In this document: positions 16,128 to 26,058 of the stretch, in pieces | Numbering within the stretch: the first letter of the stretch is position 1 | Layout of the letters: each line of letters opens with the position of its first letter | From: Bacteroidota bacterium | Lineage (GTDB): Bacteria; Bacteroidota; Bacteroidia; Chitinophagales; Chitinophagaceae | Assembly (NCBI GenBank): GCA_018266455.1 | Contig: JAFEAJ010000008.1 | Coordinates: 124,001-188,000, forward strand | Direction of reading: 5' to 3' | DNA length: 64,000 bases | The notes under the pieces: generated by a model | Databases searched by the model: none | The model's input: the letters and a program-made list of their open reading frames with translations, nothing else | What the model was told of the DNA's origin: nothing | Position numbers and translations under genes: made by a program

Positions 16128-18236
16128 ATGCAATTCTGTTACAAAAAAAGCCACACGCTTTTGTGTGGAATGTTCTTCGCTGTTCAATCCCTTTTTGCAG
16201 ACATTAAAACATGGACATCGCTTGCGGGCGATGGCCTATATGCCAATCCGCTAAACTGGTCTGGCAATTCACTGCCAACTTCTGCAGATGAATTGCTGTT
16301 CGATAATTCAACAATGGCAACAAGCTATACCGTTACTTTGCCTGATGAAGCAATTACTGTCCGGTCAATAATAATTTCACCTTCAGGAGGGCAAACCATC
16401 AAACTTGTTCTCCCGCCAACAAACCTCAATACGCCTGCCGTTATCATTACTGGCGGGAGCTATAGTCTTAGAATTGAAAATGGCGGTATTTTTCAAAACT
16501 CTTCCGGGTTGACGAGCGGTTCATCTGTAAGCGTTGCAGACTCCATCAAAATCAATAATGGGGGCAGGTATATTCACAACACGCGTTCTTCTCATGCAAT
16601 GAGCATTGTGCAGCTGCTATCAAAAGCGCCAGGCACTGAGACCGGTATTTTTGAATTTGATACCCCTGGAACACAAAGCTATACCGTTTCTTTAAGCAAC
16701 CGCACTTACGGCACACTTGTTTTAAATGCTGCTTCTGCTGTATCAGGCACCCGGACCTACACAGATTTAGGGAGCAACCAACTTACCATCAGGGGGGATT
16801 TCCAGATAGGCATTGGCGTTACTCTTAAATCCAATTTAGCAACAGACAAGGGCAATATTCTTGTAAATGGCAATTTCATCCAAAATGGAGGTGAGCTTAA
16901 TCTTGCCAGTGGCCCGGACAATACCATACTGAAAATAAAAGGAGATATTATTCAGGCAGCAGGATCAGTGATCACTGAAACATCAACAGGTCATCCTGCA
17001 ATTGAACTGAATGGCTCGGTGCTGCAACATATTTCCATGCAGGGCACCATTTCGAACAGCGTTATTTTCCGGATGAACAACCCTGCAGGCGCTGTTTTGC
17101 AGGCCCCCTTATCGCTTTCGCACCAATTGGAACTGGTTAAAGGCAATATCACAACCAGTGCCGTTAATTTATTGACCCTGCAACCTGGTGCAAATATTTT
17201 TGTGGATAGCACTACTGAAAACGCAAGTTTTATAAGCGGGCCATTAAGAAAAGAGGGGCTTTTTGCTACTGACTATTTCTTATTCCCCATTGGCAAACCG
17301 AACGAGTTTCGCTGGCTGGAATTAAAAAATGCAAGTGGCAATTTCTTAGTTGAATATATTTCCGCCAATGCACAAAGCCTGAGCAGCAATTATGGCCCTG
17401 GCATTGACCATATTTCAACTCACGGCTATTGGTCAGTAGCCGCAGATGCAAGCCCGGTTGCTTCTGCCCATATCGAACTTTCATTTAGTGATGCCGGCGC
17501 CAGTGGCATCACCGACATGGCCACACTAAGGGCTTCCCAGCTAAATGCCGGAATGTGGGCAGACAGGAACAACAGCGCTACTACCGGCTCACCAGGCTCT
17601 TCCGGGTCAGTAATAAGCGAGCTCATAAACCCGATAGCGCCATCTGCAAATTATTTTGTGCTGGCAAGCAGCGTTTCGAATGAAAACCCATTGCCACTTA
17701 TCCTCTTGTCTTTCTCCGGTGTCCAGGAAAACCACTTTGTAAAATTGAACTGGAATGTCAATTCCGATAATGACATCGATTATTTTGAAATTTGGTCTGC
17801 AGATCACAATGATGAATATAATAAACTGAATGAGGTGCCAGCGATTTTATATCAATCAACATATAGTTTCCGGGACAGCCGGATGTTAAACGGAAGCATG
17901 TACTACAAGCTTCGCGTTGTTATGAAAGACGGCTCCTATTTCTTCAGCAAAATTATTTTGATCAACAAGGATATTAGCTCATTAAGCTCTTTAATAATTG
18001 CGCCATCGCCCGCCTATGACTATGCCACTGTTTTTGTTCAGGTAAAAGAAAAATCAAAATTACAGTTCATCATAACCGGAACTGAAGGAAAAATAGCGGG
18101 CAGCTTCTATTTCCCGGCCGACAGGGGAATGAACACTGTTCCCATTAACCTTGACCAGCTAGCTTCCGGCGCTTATGTTTTATCATGCTTTGACGGGAAA
18201 GGAAAAATCAGTTCTGTAAGGTTCATTAAATTATAG
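16128..18236 (+). CDS. Large secreted protein with T9SS C-terminal sorting domain
   Basis: 702 aa with an N-terminal signal peptide (hydrophobic stretch at about residues 11-24, then FADIKTW). The body is repetitive beta-strand sequence of autotransporter/G8-like parallel-helix type, with phrases such as LVLNAASAVSGTRTYTDLGSNQ and GNFIQNGGELNLASG. The last roughly 75 residues (PSPAYDYATVFVQV ... LASGAYVLSCFDGKGKISSVRFIKL region) form a Por/type IX sorting domain with the typical closing basic segment, so it should cross the outer membrane through T9SS and be anchored or released. GldC in this window fits a gliding/T9SS organism. The passenger function is unknown. Confidence 0.8.
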   Translation: MQFCYKKSHTLLCGMFFAVQSLFADIKTWTSLAGDGLYANPLNWSGNSLPTSADELLFDNSTMATSYTVTLPDEAITVRSIIISPSGGQTIKLVLPPTNLNTPAVIITGGSYSLRIENGGIFQNSSGLTSGSSVSVADSIKINNGGRYIHNTRSSHAMSIVQLLSKAPGTETGIFEFDTPGTQSYTVSLSNRTYGTLVLNAASAVSGTRTYTDLGSNQLTIRGDFQIGIGVTLKSNLATDKGNILVNGNFIQNGGELNLASGPDNTILKIKGDIIQAAGSVITETSTGHPAIELNGSVLQHISMQGTISNSVIFRMNNPAGAVLQAPLSLSHQLELVKGNITTSAVNLLTLQPGANIFVDSTTENASFISGPLRKEGLFATDYFLFPIGKPNEFRWLELKNASGNFLVEYISANAQSLSSNYGPGIDHISTHGYWSVAADASPVASAHIELSFSDAGASGITDMATLRASQLNAGMWADRNNSATTGSPGSSGSVISELINPIAPSANYFVLASSVSNENPLPLILLSFSGVQENHFVKLNWNVNSDNDIDYFEIWSADHNDEYNKLNEVPAILYQSTYSFRDSRMLNGSMYYKLRVVMKDGSYFFSKIILINKDISSLSSLIIAPSPAYDYATVFVQVKEKSKLQFIITGTEGKIAGSFYFPADRGMNTVPINLDQLASGAYVLSCFDGKGKISSVRFIKL

Positions 18237-18268
18237 GAGCTGAAATTTATAATGAAGCATTATTCAAT

Positions 18269-18305
18269 AACCGGAAGCTGTTCATTGTGCTTCCGGTTTA
18301 TTATA
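18269..18305. terminator. Bidirectional terminator between convergent genes
   Basis: Arms AACCGGAAGC (18269-18278) and GCTTCCGGTT (18289-18298) are a perfect 10-bp inverted repeat. It lies between the stop of the T9SS cargo gene (18236) and the stop of the convergent DUF4954 gene (18301). A T-rich stretch follows on the plus strand. Confidence 0.7.
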
Positions 18306-20439
18306 ATTTCGCAATCAGCACATTTATCTTCTTTTTATATAAATTCAATGCTTCCGTTTCCTGTTTAATAAAACTGTTGTCCTCTAATTTTCCTACCACA
18401 ACATGCATTTCGGCGTCATTTTCATAAACCATTTTCCTGAAAGGGTTGGTATAATCTTTTGAGCGGGCCTCTTTAATGGCTTTTACCATCCATTCCCGTG
18501 TGGATACGCTTTGCCGCAATAATTTTCTTATAACTGGCTTTTCTGCTTTGCTGATATCAATTCCATGCACCTCACGTACAGCAGCTATAGCATGCTGCAG
18601 TTTTGCGCTGGCATAATTTGCGCCCTGTGCTTTATAAAATTCGTGCACCTGGCCCCAATCTTTAATTTTCCCATTAGTAATCCTGTCAATCATCTTTTGC
18701 AGTTCTACTTCTTCTATCAACTGCCCACCTACATTTTTCCATTTAGCAAGCTTATTATTGGCATTAAGCTTTCCCATGGCCTCATGCAGATTGTCGAAGC
18801 TGGCTGCCCCAAAAAAATGAGCAATTTGTGCCGAAGCATAATACATGATCATTTCCTTAAAAACATGATAAGCCTTCGAAACCCTGATCAACCTGGTTTT
18901 TCTTTTGCTGTTCTCAAAAATACCCGGTGGTATTTCGGTTTCAGCAATCGTTTTTTTTGAGTGCAGGTTTTTTTTGCCAGCATATTTTTCCATCAGTTTA
19001 ATAGCATAAATCATTTCATTGATGCTGTCTGGAGCCAGGAAATCATATTCTATCAGTTGCAGCCTGTCAGCCCGTTTATCCCTGTCAACATATTTCCAGG
19101 AATTGCGAGACAGGGCGTACAGGTTGTACAGGAACCAATAGGCTGGCATCACAACCAATTCATCTTTGCTCACATTGTTGCTGATCAGCGCAAAAGGAAT
19201 CGGGATATTGAGCTCTGCGGGATAATCTCCTTTTGAGAGGATATTGAATGATGCAAATTTTGAATTGTGTTTCAGGCTGACGCATAAACCCGGCCAGAAC
19301 CCGCGGCCGGCAATGATTTCGCCATCAGCGCTTCTTGAGTTGTGATTAGAGCCAATCGTCGCTCCGGCAGCCATATTGCTTTGCCCCTTCACCAACGCGG
19401 CGCACAAAAAAGAGTTGTTGTGGTGCTGCTCGTGCGCAGGAAAAATAAGCGCATTCAACACCTCGCAGCAGGAAATGGTGGAATTGTCAGCAAGGTATGA
19501 GTTGATCAGCCTCGCTCCGTACTTTAATTGCGAATGGGAAGCCATAATGAAGCGCACTGCTTTTACTCCGTAAAAAATGCGGCAACCGTTATTGATAATG
19601 CCATTCACCATTTCGCAACCCTCGCCAATTTGTGTTTTGCTTTCAGCAGAAGAGTTGATGGTGAGGTTTTTTAATTTATTGGCTCCTTTCAGATAGGCAT
19701 CGCTCCCGATCATCACATCTTTAATGATCTTACAGTTTTTTATGACCGTTCTGTCGCCAATCTTTCCATAATACCCGCGGTGATTATCAAATTTTTTTTC
19801 GGTGAACTCACAGAACTTTTTTTGAAGGAGTGCATCATTACGAAAACTGCTCCACAGGTAGGCATCGCCCGGAAGCATGCCATCGAAAGGCATAATGGCC
19901 CTTCCTGCATTTTCATTCCTCACTTCGAGCCATATACGCCTCAATTCGGGCTCGCCCTGTTTCAGTATGCCATTCCCGAATTTCGCATTGTCGGTAGTTG
20001 CCAGTTCATTCACATTCACAATAATCACATCGTTGCCTATAATATAATGCGACAAATAATTTACATTATCAATAGCCACGTTGTCCCCAAAATCGGAGCT
20101 GATGATGGTGCTGTTGTATAACCCTACCGGGCAACGAAGGTTATGGAATTCGAGATAATAAGGTTCAAGCTTCCCAATCCTCACCAATCCAAAAAATTTA
20201 CAATTCACTACAAGCCCGGGGGCAAAGGCATCCGAAACCAGAATATGGTTCCAGTTGTCTGACGTATTTCTGTTGCGCACCAGGGTTTCAATTTCGGAAG
20301 CTGTAAGATTGCGGTAACGGATGCCGCTCTTATTTTGCATATTCCGCAGGTAATATTCGTCCTTCCCTTTCGGTAAATATTTTATATCGATAAAGTTGTA
20401 GCCCAGTGAATCAACAGGGCTTTTATTGATCTGGTTCAT
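18301..20439 (-). CDS. DUF4954 family protein (left-handed beta-helix, GlmU-like)
   Basis: 712 aa from the ATG at 20437-20439, which gives the family-like N-terminus MNQINKSPVDSLGYNFIDI; a longer frame to 20538 adds an unlikely extension. The middle contains hexapeptide-style repeats (for example VIKNCKIIKDVMIGSDAYLKGANKL, SSAESKTQIGEGCEMVNGIINN and GATIGSNHNSRSADGEI), predicting a left-handed parallel beta-helix like that of nucleotidyltransferase/acyltransferase C-termini. The C-terminal roughly 250 residues are helical. DUF4954 proteins are widespread in Bacteroidota; the reaction is unknown to me, though a sugar-nucleotide-related role is often supposed. Confidence 0.85.
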   Translation of the reverse strand: MNQINKSPVDSLGYNFIDIKYLPKGKDEYYLRNMQNKSGIRYRNLTASEIETLVRNRNTSDNWNHILVSDAFAPGLVVNCKFFGLVRIGKLEPYYLEFHNLRCPVGLYNSTIISSDFGDNVAIDNVNYLSHYIIGNDVIIVNVNELATTDNAKFGNGILKQGEPELRRIWLEVRNENAGRAIMPFDGMLPGDAYLWSSFRNDALLQKKFCEFTEKKFDNHRGYYGKIGDRTVIKNCKIIKDVMIGSDAYLKGANKLKNLTINSSAESKTQIGEGCEMVNGIINNGCRIFYGVKAVRFIMASHSQLKYGARLINSYLADNSTISCCEVLNALIFPAHEQHHNNSFLCAALVKGQSNMAAGATIGSNHNSRSADGEIIAGRGFWPGLCVSLKHNSKFASFNILSKGDYPAELNIPIPFALISNNVSKDELVVMPAYWFLYNLYALSRNSWKYVDRDKRADRLQLIEYDFLAPDSINEMIYAIKLMEKYAGKKNLHSKKTIAETEIPPGIFENSKRKTRLIRVSKAYHVFKEMIMYYASAQIAHFFGAASFDNLHEAMGKLNANNKLAKWKNVGGQLIEEVELQKMIDRITNGKIKDWGQVHEFYKAQGANYASAKLQHAIAAVREVHGIDISKAEKPVIRKLLRQSVSTREWMVKAIKEARSKDYTNPFRKMVYENDAEMHVVVGKLEDNSFIKQETEALNLYKKKINVLIAKL

Positions 20440-20597
20440 TGGTGAGCTTGATTGTGGCAAGTTACATAAAATAAGAAAGGCGGGTACAAGCAAACTGCAT
20501 TCGCGGCCTGTTTGCGCATTCGCATTTTCCAAAACCACTTTTAAAAATCAAGTGATTATTCTTTAACTTGAACTGTTTAATACTAAAATTACACAGC

Positions 20598-22070
20598 ATG
20601 TATAAAGCTTTTAACAGGATACTTATTATTGCGCTATGCCTTGTTGCCATTTCATCAACCTATGCACAAAAAAAGAAAAATACTCCTGGCGAAGATGAAA
20701 AACTGAAAAAGCAAGCTGTTGGTGATTTGCAATTAAAATTTGGGGATTACAAAAAAATGGCATTAGACATTTGGAGCTATGCTGAAGTGGGCTATAAAGA
20801 ATATAAGAGCTCCGCCCTGCTGCAACAAACTCTAAAAGACGATGGGTTTTCTATTGAAGCAGGCGTTGCAGAAATGCCTACGGCATTCGTTGCAACTTAT
20901 GGAAGCGGCAAACCGGTGATTGGGATACTCGCTGAATTTGATGCATTGCCAGGCTTATCACAGGATTCTGTGCCTGAAAAAAAGCCAATTCCCGGAATGA
21001 AATCTGGCCATGGCTGCGGGCATCATTTATTTGGTGTGGCATCAATGGCTGCAGGCATCGAATTAAAGAAGCTGATCGAATCAGGAAAGTTAAAAGGCAC
21101 GATCAAAGTTTTTGGTTGCCCTGCTGAAGAGGGCGGGTCAGGAAAAGTGTATATGGTGCGAGCCGGTTTGTTTAGTAATGTGGATATAGTCATGCACTGG
21201 CACCCAGGCTCTGAAAATAAAGTGGAGCTGAGGAGGTCGATGGCGAATATCAGTGCTAAATTTCGTTTTCATGGATTGGCAGCGCATGCTGCCGCTGCAC
21301 CTGACAAAGGGCGTTCCGCATTGGACGCTGTTGAAGGAATGGACATGATGGTGAACATGATGCGCGAGCATGTTCCATCCAGTACGCGCATTCATTATGT
21401 AATAACAGACGGAGGCAAAGCGCCTAATGTGGTTCCTGATTTCGCTGAATCTTATTATTATGTGCGCAACCAGGACCGCAGCATTGTTCAGGATGTTTTT
21501 GAAAGAGTGGTAAAAGCTGCTGAAGGCGCAGCTTTGGGCACAGGCACTACTATGGATTATGAAATTACCGGCGGCGTGTATGACCTGCTGCCCAACAAAA
21601 CACTTGCAGAGGCTATGCAAAAGAATTTGCTGATGATTGGCGGAGTAGCATACACCGATGAAAATGTTGAGTTTGCAAAAAAAATACAGGCGACATTCAG
21701 CTACAAAGCCCCTGGGATTGAAACCGCTAAAATTGTACAGCCCCTTTCGGAAGAAAAAGATGATGGCGGCGGCTCAACCGATGTGGCTGATGTAAGCTGG
21801 GCTGTTCCGACTGTTGGTCTCAATGCCGCAACATGGGTGCCAGGCACACCGGCGCATAGCTGGCAGGCAACCGCTTGCGGAGGGACATCTATCGGAATAA
21901 AAGGAATGATGGTAGCCGCAAAGACCATTGCGCTCACCGGCATCGATTTGTTTAGCGACAGCACGCTTATACAAAAAGCAAAAGAAGAATTCAACAAAGC
22001 AAAAGGGCCCGATTTCCATTACAAAGCATTGCTCGGGGAGCGAAAGCCAGCATTACATTACCGGGATTAA
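20598..22070 (+). CDS. M20-family amidohydrolase (AbgB-like), exported
   Basis: 490 aa from the ATG at 20598, which begins a signal peptide (MYKAFNRILIIALCLVAISST, cleaved near TYAQ); an in-frame ATG at 20568 would precede it. Zinc-peptidase motifs are visible: ILAEFDALPGL, SGHGCGHHLFG, CPAEEGGSGK and the ligand region HWHPG. The dimerisation domain follows (SRSALDAVEGMDMM-type). The closest subgroup is the p-aminobenzoyl-glutamate hydrolase subunit B-like amidohydrolases, which cleave amide bonds of small acyl-amino acids. No partner AbgA gene is near. The signal peptide places the enzyme outside the cytoplasm, unusual for AbgB but common in Bacteroidota homologues. Confidence 0.88.
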   Translation: MYKAFNRILIIALCLVAISSTYAQKKKNTPGEDEKLKKQAVGDLQLKFGDYKKMALDIWSYAEVGYKEYKSSALLQQTLKDDGFSIEAGVAEMPTAFVATYGSGKPVIGILAEFDALPGLSQDSVPEKKPIPGMKSGHGCGHHLFGVASMAAGIELKKLIESGKLKGTIKVFGCPAEEGGSGKVYMVRAGLFSNVDIVMHWHPGSENKVELRRSMANISAKFRFHGLAAHAAAAPDKGRSALDAVEGMDMMVNMMREHVPSSTRIHYVITDGGKAPNVVPDFAESYYYVRNQDRSIVQDVFERVVKAAEGAALGTGTTMDYEITGGVYDLLPNKTLAEAMQKNLLMIGGVAYTDENVEFAKKIQATFSYKAPGIETAKIVQPLSEEKDDGGGSTDVADVSWAVPTVGLNAATWVPGTPAHSWQATACGGTSIGIKGMMVAAKTIALTGIDLFSDSTLIQKAKEEFNKAKGPDFHYKALLGERKPALHYRD

Positions 22071-22286
22071 AGCGCAGCGTTCACCTTTTTTTGCGCCTGG
22101 CGAAAGAGCCATATTCGGCCTTGGTTATGCAACTTTTCGGTACGCACCTGATTTGAACTGTTTGTTCATCCGTTTCGCACAAAAGAATGGGTATCGATGC
22201 TCAGAAAGCCCGCTGCGCCCTTTGGATCCTTTGGGTTTTTTTGTGAGACGTATTGCGCTCGACAACCTGATAACAGAGAAAAGCAA

Positions 22287-23336
22287 TCACTTTTTCAGGG
22301 ATGCGATGTCAATAACAAACCGGTACCGCACGTCATTTTTCAACATTCGTTCATAGGCCTGGTTGATGTACGAAATATCGATTACCTCCACATCTGATAC
22401 AATATTACATTCAGCACAATAATCGAGCATTTCCTGTGTTTCTGCAATGCCTCCTATCAGCGAGCCTACAATAGAACGGCGCTTTATGATGAGATTGAGA
22501 GCGGGTACTTCAGAAGGCTTCGGCGGAGCGCCTACCACAATCATTGTGCCGTTTACTGTTAGCAAATTCAGGTAGGTGGCATATTGGTGCGGCGCTGAAA
22601 CTGTGTTAAGTATCACATCAAATTTGTTTTTTACGGCATTCAATTGCTTAGCATCGCTCGTTAAAACAAAATGGTGCGCACCAAGTTTTTTAGCGCCTGC
22701 TTCTTTTGTCGGAGAGGAGCTCAGCATCGTTACTTCTGCTCCGAATGATGAAGCAAATTTTACAGCCATGTGCCCCAAACCTCCGAGGCCAACTACGGCC
22801 ACCTTGTCTCCTTTTTTTACGCCTACGTGCCTTAAAGGCGAATAGGTAGTAATGCCTGCGCAAAGCAAGGGCGCAACTCCTGTCAATTGCAATTTCTCCG
22901 AAATTTTTAATACGTAGTTTTCATCAACTACAATATTTGTTGAGTAGCCTCCATAGGTAGGCGTTTTGCCGTCTTTTTCGTACCCATTATAAGTGGAATT
23001 CATGCCCACTTCGCAGTATTGCTCAAGGCCTGCTTTGCATTGGGGACATTCCCGACAGCTATCTACAAAACATCCTACACCGGCTAAATCGCCAATTTTA
23101 AATTTTTTTACATGGTTGCCTACCTGGGCCACCCGCCCGACAATTTCATGCCCGGGCACCATCGGAAAAATTGAACCGCCCCATTCGTTCCGCACCTGAT
23201 GTATATCCGAATGGCAAACGCCACAATATAAAATTTCAATCTGCACATCGTGTGCCTCAACCGCCCTCCTGTTGAACGAGAATGGCGCTAACAAAGATGT
23301 TGCGCTCTGCGCTGCATACGCTTTTGTATTGCTCAT
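22287..23336 (-). CDS. Zinc-dependent NAD(P) alcohol dehydrogenase (YahK/CAD type)
   Basis: 349 aa medium-chain dehydrogenase. The catalytic zinc site is ILYCGVCHSDIHQVRNEWGG with PMVPGHEIVGRV. The structural zinc loop is GVGCFVDSCRECPQCKAG with a fourth Cys in LEQYC. The Rossmann motif is VVGLGGLGHMAVKFASSFGAEV. The sequence is of the cinnamyl-alcohol-dehydrogenase/YahK group, which reduces a broad range of aldehydes with NADPH. It is a single gene pointing away from the superoxide dismutase gene. The interval 23337-23655 between them shows no further gene. Confidence 0.93.
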   Translation of the reverse strand: MSNTKAYAAQSATSLLAPFSFNRRAVEAHDVQIEILYCGVCHSDIHQVRNEWGGSIFPMVPGHEIVGRVAQVGNHVKKFKIGDLAGVGCFVDSCRECPQCKAGLEQYCEVGMNSTYNGYEKDGKTPTYGGYSTNIVVDENYVLKISEKLQLTGVAPLLCAGITTYSPLRHVGVKKGDKVAVVGLGGLGHMAVKFASSFGAEVTMLSSSPTKEAGAKKLGAHHFVLTSDAKQLNAVKNKFDVILNTVSAPHQYATYLNLLTVNGTMIVVGAPPKPSEVPALNLIIKRRSIVGSLIGGIAETQEMLDYCAECNIVSDVEVIDISYINQAYERMLKNDVRYRFVIDIASLKK

Positions 23337-23655
23337 AATATTGTTTTGGGTTTAAATTATTTCAGGTGATTAACATCCTGGCGTTTTAATTGTTCAGGGC
23401 ATGAAACCTGAAGATCGCAAATTAAATCTGGGCCGTACCAATTTTTAAAGAAAAGGGAATATAGTCAAATATAGAACAGGGGGGAATTGCAGCCTATATA
23501 CAGCCTATTTTAAAAGAACAAGACAATAACATTAACAGGCCGCGCTATTTAATAATCGCTTAGTCATTTAATTTGTAAAAAATTATATGTGATTTTTCTT
23601 TTGGCCAGCCATTCGTTTCGTTGCGATTTCGTTTACCAATTCCATGTACAATAGT

Positions 23656-23687
23656 TTTGAGCAATCAACTTATCGGCCTTACATTTG
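23656..23687 (+). promoter_or_regulatory. Bacteroidota promoter for superoxide dismutase
   Basis: TTTG (23656-23659), 20 bp and TACATTTG (23680-23687) match TTTG-N20-TAnnTTTG exactly. The predicted start point near 23694 lies downstream of the alternative ATG at 23685 and 33 bp before the ATG at 23727, which supports the shorter protein. Confidence 0.8.
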
Positions 23688-23726
23688 TTGTTCCTTAAAA
23701 TATCAGTTCATTTAAAATCGAATATT

Positions 23727-24335
23727 ATGGCATTTACATTACCCGCGCTGCCTTATGCGCACGACGCATTGGAACCTTATATTGACACAATGACCATGCA
23801 GATACATCATGGAAAACATCACCAGGCTTATGTTGATAACCTGAACAAAGCAATAGCAGGCACACCTAATGAAAATAAATCGCTCGAAGAACTGGTAAAA
23901 AGCTCCGGCAGCATAAGCCCTGCTGTGCGCAACAATGGCGGCGGGCATTGGAACCACAGTTTTTTCTGGGAAATACTCGCGCCAAAAGCCGGCGGCACTC
24001 CATCAGGAAAATTAGCGGAAGCCATTAACGCCTCTTTTGGTTCATTCGACAGCTTCAAAGAAAAATTCAATGCTGCTGGCGCAACACGTTTCGGAAGTGG
24101 ATGGGCATGGCTGATCGTGAAAGACGGAAAGCTTGAAGTCTCCTCCACGCCAAACCAGGACAACCCGTTGATGGACGTTGCCGAAGTAAAGGGAACACCA
24201 ATTCTTGGAGTAGATGTTTGGGAACATGCCTATTACCTGAAATATCAAAACCGCCGGCCTGAATACCTTGGCGCAATATGGAATGTGATCAATTGGAACA
24301 AAGTTGCAGACCGCTTTGCAAAAGTTTCTAAATAA
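23727..24335 (+). CDS. sodA: Superoxide dismutase, Fe/Mn type
   Basis: 202 aa from the ATG at 23727, chosen because the family N-terminus [20 protein letters not shown] begins there and the promoter lies just upstream. Metal ligands are visible: His in [16 protein letters not shown], His in [14 protein letters not shown], and Asp and His in [21 protein letters not shown]. It converts superoxide to peroxide in the cytoplasm. Fe versus Mn use cannot be decided by eye. It has its own promoter and a strong terminator (24362-24388), so it is monocistronic. Confidence 0.96.
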   Translation: MAFTLPALPYAHDALEPYIDTMTMQIHHGKHHQAYVDNLNKAIAGTPNENKSLEELVKSSGSISPAVRNNGGGHWNHSFFWEILAPKAGGTPSGKLAEAINASFGSFDSFKEKFNAAGATRFGSGWAWLIVKDGKLEVSSTPNQDNPLMDVAEVKGTPILGVDVWEHAYYLKYQNRRPEYLGAIWNVINWNKVADRFAKVSK

Positions 24336-24361
24336 CTTGTTCCGGAAAATTTACTATTTTC

Positions 24362-24388
24362 AATCCCGGTGATAACCCGGGATTTTTT
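24362..24388 (+). terminator. Rho-independent terminator of superoxide dismutase gene
   Basis: Arms AATCCCGG (24362-24369) and CCGGGATT (24377-24384) are followed by T-rich sequence to 24388, starting 26 bp after the stop codon. Confidence 0.85.
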
Positions 24389-24407
24389 ATTTCTTAAAAA
24401 ATACTTT

Positions 24408-24998
24408 ATGAGAAAATCAAAACTCATTTTAGCACTTGCCTCATTGGTAATTTTTGCTTCCTGCTCAACGCATGAAAAAAAGATCCTGATATATGCCAGC
24501 AATGATATACAGGTAGATGAGGGCCAGAAAAACATTACTGTTACTGAAGGGACAACGCACCATGAGAAAATATTGGAGTTTAAAGGGAGCAGCCCTGTTA
24601 CGCTGAACATCCAATCACCTTCCGGGAAATTCAGTTTACAGGCAAATGAAGACGGATTATACATAGCGAACCTGAAGCCAGATACTGTTGTAGGAAGTTA
24701 CCAACATGTAGGCGCTGATACAGGTATGGTAAAAATAAGTTCACAATCCCTGCAGGCAAGAATAGACAGCCTTCGTAAGTTAATCGCTGATGCTAATGTA
24801 AATGCCGCTAACCGCAATTATTTTATTCAACCGAACACCATCAGGAAGATTACTGATAAAACAAATGCAAAGGTTTTTGGGCCTTTCACTACAGTCCCTT
24901 CTGGCTTTGATGCTTCTTCAGTTCCTGAAATCTACAAGTTTTACGCAGTAAAGGAAGTGAGAGAAATTATCGATAGGCTAACAGGAATGGGTAAATGA
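24408..24998 (+). CDS. Putative lipoprotein of unknown function
   Basis: 196 aa from the ATG at 24408 (an in-frame ATG 39 bp upstream would fall inside the terminator). The N-terminus MRKSKLILALASLVIFASC is a lipoprotein signal with the lipobox FASC. The mature part contains a short beta-rich segment (KKILIYASNDIQVDEGQ) and a helical segment (LQARIDSLRKLIADANVNAANRNYF). The near-regular phrases suggest a small envelope protein. No family is recognised. Confidence 0.65.
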   Translation: MRKSKLILALASLVIFASCSTHEKKILIYASNDIQVDEGQKNITVTEGTTHHEKILEFKGSSPVTLNIQSPSGKFSLQANEDGLYIANLKPDTVVGSYQHVGADTGMVKISSQSLQARIDSLRKLIADANVNAANRNYFIQPNTIRKITDKTNAKVFGPFTTVPSGFDASSVPEIYKFYAVKEVREIIDRLTGMGK

Positions 24999-25067
24999 AA
25001 AGGCTGGCGGCATGCAAAACGCCAGTTGCCGGATATGAGCGCATTGGCTACTGTCCACTTCAGCTTT

Positions 25068-25298
25068 TCATGGCACAGGATCATACCCATGGCCGCCCCA
25101 TGGGTGGCATCTTGAAATTCTTTTGATAGCGAGCCAGGTCCCTTTAAAAACCCCATGTTTTTTTAAAGCTTCAGCCGCATAATGCGAACAGGTTGGCGTA
25201 AACCTGCACTTAGGGCCAAGAATGGGAGAAATAGCCCATTGATAAAACTTGATGAGCAATACGAATGGGATACTAAGTATTTGAAGGGCTTTTTTCAC
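25068..25298 (-). CDS. yidD: Membrane protein insertion efficiency factor YidD
   Basis: 76 aa. The family signature is complete: [24 protein letters not shown], then [11 protein letters not shown], then [24 protein letters not shown]. YidD is a small amphipathic membrane-associated protein that aids YidC-dependent insertion. The start is GTG at 25298, 26 bp inside the 3' end of rnpA, and this overlap is typical of the rpmH-rnpA-yidD cluster. Confidence 0.95.
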   Translation of the reverse strand: MKKALQILSIPFVLLIKFYQWAISPILGPKCRFTPTCSHYAAEALKKHGVFKGTWLAIKRISRCHPWGGHGYDPVP

Positions 25299-25701
25299 TG
25301 ATGATGTTTGAAAGCTTCTGCAAAATTAGCCCTATCTTATCATATACTAATTGGTATTCAGGAAGCTCCTTTCCCGAGTAAACAACAAAAAGCACAAGCT
25401 GCAGTTTTCTTTCTTGCAGCAATTGGTTCAAATTATTTTTCTGCAAACGGCACGCTTCTCTCATCAGCCTTTTGATCCTGTTGCGCTCTACTGATTTCTT
25501 AAAAGTTTTGCTGCTTGCGCCAACACCTATTTGAGCATGGAAGCCCGCAGTCTGCAGGCCAAAAGTAGAATGCCCGGACAAGTAATATACACGGAACGGG
25601 AATATGGAAAAGCCTTTCCCTTCATTGAACACTTGCTCAATAAGCTTCCGGCTTTTCAGCCTTTCCTGTTTTCCTAAAGTAAATTGCCTGGTTATAATCA
25701 A
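25273..25701 (-). CDS. rnpA: Ribonuclease P protein component
   Basis: 142 aa. The core motif is present as [23 protein letters not shown], with the RNR box that binds RNase P RNA, preceded by the [11 protein letters not shown] strand. RnpA assists 5' maturation of tRNAs. No ATG is available near the N-terminus, so translation probably begins at the TTG at 25699-25701. It follows rpmH and overlaps yidD, giving the usual rpmH-rnpA-yidD order on the minus strand. Confidence 0.92.
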   Translation of the reverse strand: MIITRQFTLGKQERLKSRKLIEQVFNEGKGFSIFPFRVYYLSGHSTFGLQTAGFHAQIGVGASSKTFKKSVERNRIKRLMREACRLQKNNLNQLLQERKLQLVLFVVYSGKELPEYQLVYDKIGLILQKLSNIISEKSPSNT

Positions 25702-25767
25702 TCAATTTAAAAAAATAGCCCTGGCAGGGCCAGAGCTATAAATATATAATATCAGTTTAAGCTTTGA

Positions 25768-25923
25768 TTATTTTAATCTTGATTCATCAGAAACACTAAG
25801 CTTCTTGCGCCCTTTTTTGCGGCGGCTGGCCAGCACCTTGCGGCCATTTGCGGTTTGCATGCGCTTGCGGAAACCGTGAACAGTTTTGCGCCTGCGCCTG
25901 TGCGGTTGAAATGTACGTTTCAT
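25768..25923 (-). CDS. rpmH: 50S ribosomal protein L34
   Basis: 51 aa, short but unmistakable. Translation of the minus strand from ATG 25923 gives [18 protein letters not shown] followed by [24 protein letters not shown], the standard L34 sequence, and TAA at 25768-25770. The tail after KKLSV is about seven residues longer than in E. coli. A TACCTTTG element at 26010-26017 on the minus strand may be its promoter -7 box. It heads rpmH-rnpA-yidD. Confidence 0.97.
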   Translation of the reverse strand: MKRTFQPHRRRRKTVHGFRKRMQTANGRKVLASRRKKGRKKLSVSDESRLK

Positions 25924-26058
25924 TTTTTCTGCATTTTATGCCCGTGGAGAAACGAGCGGTTATCTATTCAAGGCCAAGGGCCACCATGCCCATGACGGTG
26001 AAAGGGCTGCAAAGGTAACAGAATAATCTTACATTTTTATCTGAACCATGAGATTTTT